A stretch of DNA of 6,605 nucleotides, from the NCBI GenBank assembly GCA_002314645.1, contig DCGS01000096.1, positions 1-6,605 on the forward strand. The letters run 5' to 3'. Each line of letters starts with the position of its first letter. Position 1 is the first letter of the stretch. The stretch comes from Ruminococcaceae bacterium UBA1772 (lineage in GTDB: Bacteria; Bacillota; Clostridia; Oscillospirales; Acutalibacteraceae). A model generated the notes under the pieces. The model saw only the letters and a program-made list of their open reading frames with translations, was not told where the DNA came from and did no database searches. This document shows, piece after piece, positions 5,727 to 6,605 of the stretch. The translations under genes were made by a program, and so were the position numbers.

Positions 5727-5744
5727 TATTTCGTACCGAAATAT
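5726..5744. promoter_or_regulatory. inverted repeat, candidate operator between divergent promoters
   Basis: A perfect 8-bp inverted repeat with a 3-bp spacer, ATATTTCG-TAC-CGAAATAT. It abuts the tup -35 box and is centred about 45 bp upstream of the predicted tup start and about 61 bp upstream of the predicted moaA start. The symmetry and position suggest a dimeric regulator. I cannot identify which one, and no regulator gene is in the window. A transcript through here could also form a hairpin, but there is no T-run. Confidence 0.55.
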
Positions 5745-5760
5745 ATGGTCCTACATATAA

Positions 5761-5789
5761 TTGAAAAGAATATAATAGTATGGTACAAT
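5761..5789 (+). promoter_or_regulatory. moaA promoter
   Basis: TTGAAA at 5761-5766, a 17-nt spacer and TACAAT at 5784-5789: good main-sigma spacing and sequence. The predicted start near 5796 leaves a leader of only about 20 nt, so there is no room for a riboswitch on this side. Confidence 0.7.
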
Positions 5790-5802
5790 ATGGCGTATAT
5801 TT

Positions 5803-5808
5803 AGGAGG
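5803..5808 (+). promoter_or_regulatory. moaA ribosome binding site
   Basis: AGGAGG, 7 nt before the ATG at 5816. It supports this start for moaA. Confidence 0.88.
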
Positions 5809-5815
5809 CGAAATA

Positions 5816-6605
5816 ATGTTAGATGAATTTGGACGCACAATAGACTATCTTAGAATTTCAGTTACAGATAGGTGCAATTTAAGATGTGTATATTGTATGC
5901 CTGAGGAAGGTGTTGAGGCCCTTTCACACACAGACATTTTGTCCTATGAAGAGACACTTCGCCTTGCTAAACTTTTTTCAGAACTTGGTATTACATCAAT
6001 TAGACTAACTGGCGGTGAGCCACTTGTTCGTCGTGGAATTGAGTCTCTTGCAAAGGAAATGCACGACCTTCCTGGAATTACGGAAATAGGAATTACAACA
6101 AATGCAATTGCTCTTCCTGAAAAATTTGAAGGAATAAAAGCTGCTGGAATAAAGAATATAAACATAAGCCTAGACACATTAAATCCAGAGAAGTTTGAAA
6201 AGATAACTAGACGACCTGGTCTTGAAAAAGTTTTAGAGGCAATAGATCTTTGTGTGGAAAACGGAATTAACACAAAAATAAACTGCGTTGCCATGAAGGG
6301 TGTAAATGACGAGGACTTTTTAGACCTTGTTTCCCTAGCAAAGGAAAAACCTATTAGTGTCCGTTTCATAGAATATATGCCTGTAGGCAAAAATGACTTT
6401 GAAAAAATGGTTCCATCAGATGAAATCATAGAAATGATAGAAGCCAAATATGGAAAAATGGTTCCAGACTATGAAACTCATGGACGCGGTCCTGCAACAT
6501 ATTACAAAATAGAAGACTTTTCGGGCACAGTAGGTTTCATAAGTGCAATGAGTCACTGTTTCTGCGATTCATGCAACAGGCTTCGTCTTACAGCAGAAGG
6601 TTATT
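5816..6605 (+). CDS. moaA: GTP 3',8-cyclase MoaA, 5' part only
   Basis: The gene runs off the right edge; 263 codons of a family usually about 320-340 long are visible, with no interruption. MoaA is the radical-SAM enzyme that converts GTP to 3',8-cyclo-H2GTP, the first step of molybdopterin synthesis in the cytoplasm. Visible: the N-terminal D-E-F-G-R-T-I-D-Y-L-R-I-S-V-T-D-R-C-N; the radical-SAM cluster cysteines C20, C24 and C27 (CNLRCVYC); the GGEP motif at 66-69 in LTGGEPLVR; NISLDTL; RFIEYMPVG; and the start of the second-cluster motif FCDSCNRLRLTAEG with C250 and C253. The third cysteine of that cluster lies beyond the window. An additional C248 precedes the motif. The gene is divergent from the tungstate importer, which places metal uptake and cofactor synthesis side by side. 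The gene has its own promoter and ribosome binding site. Confidence 0.96.
   Translation, partial: MLDEFGRTIDYLRISVTDRCNLRCVYCMPEEGVEALSHTDILSYEETLRLAKLFSELGITSIRLTGGEPLVRRGIESLAKEMHDLPGITEIGITTNAIALPEKFEGIKAAGIKNINISLDTLNPEKFEKITRRPGLEKVLEAIDLCVENGINTKINCVAMKGVNDEDFLDLVSLAKEKPISVRFIEYMPVGKNDFEKMVPSDEIIEMIEAKYGKMVPDYETHGRGPATYYKIEDFSGTVGFISAMSHCFCDSCNRLRLTAEGY

Noticed and set aside
5771..5776. A perfect TATAAT as the moaA -10 box
   Set aside because: No acceptable -35 lies 16-18 nt upstream, while TTGAAA-17-TACAAT a few bases away is a much better pair.
5589..5804. A 71-codon + strand frame in the control region
   Set aside because: It has no ribosome binding site or family resemblance, and it runs across the riboswitch, both promoters and the inverted repeat.
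5944..6447. A 167-codon - strand frame
   Set aside because: It is antisense to moaA, which carries radical-SAM and GGEP motifs in the + frame.

Overview
The window is A+T-rich and looks like chromosomal DNA of an anaerobic low-GC Gram-positive, probably class Clostridia. The reasons are strong GGAGG-type ribosome binding sites, tightly packed short operons, a clostridial-style lipoprotein signal, and tungstate and molybdopterin genes. I cannot name the genus. No tRNA, rRNA, CRISPR array, insertion sequence or phage gene was seen.

Left half (1-3053, + strand): a housekeeping run of four genes. These are the 3' part of a Sua5/YwlC threonylcarbamoyl-AMP synthase gene (tRNA t6A synthesis), coaE (last step of coenzyme A synthesis), a small membrane-anchored lytic transglycosylase, and an M18 zinc aminopeptidase. 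Gaps are 12 nt, a 1-nt overlap and 13 nt, so they are probably co-transcribed. The run ends in a perfect 13-bp hairpin at 3056-3085, which also terminates the operon converging from the right.

Right half (3084-5488, - strand): a complete tungstate ABC importer, tupA-tupB-tupC in transcription order. The TupA-like binding protein is the surprise. The segment that normally forms the C-terminus of this family sits directly behind the signal peptide, and the protein ends where that segment would normally begin. This is the pattern of a circular permutation.

Control region (5489-5815): 327 nt between the divergent tup operon and moaA. On the - strand it holds a promoter, then a leader of about 200 nt that folds like a Moco/Tuco (molybdenum or tungsten cofactor) riboswitch. 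The leader has a GAAA tetraloop hairpin, a near-canonical 11-nt tetraloop receptor, a GCCUCCC/AAAGG core, and an intrinsic terminator just before the tupA ribosome binding site. An alternative hairpin would exclude both the aptamer P1 stem and the terminator. A perfect 8-3-8 inverted repeat next to the tup -35 box is a candidate operator. moaA has its own promoter and only a short leader.

Right edge (5816-6605, + strand): the 5' part of moaA, the radical-SAM enzyme that begins molybdopterin synthesis. Together the right half couples uptake of the metal (tungstate) with synthesis of the pterin that carries it, and the riboswitch would shut uptake when cofactor is plentiful.
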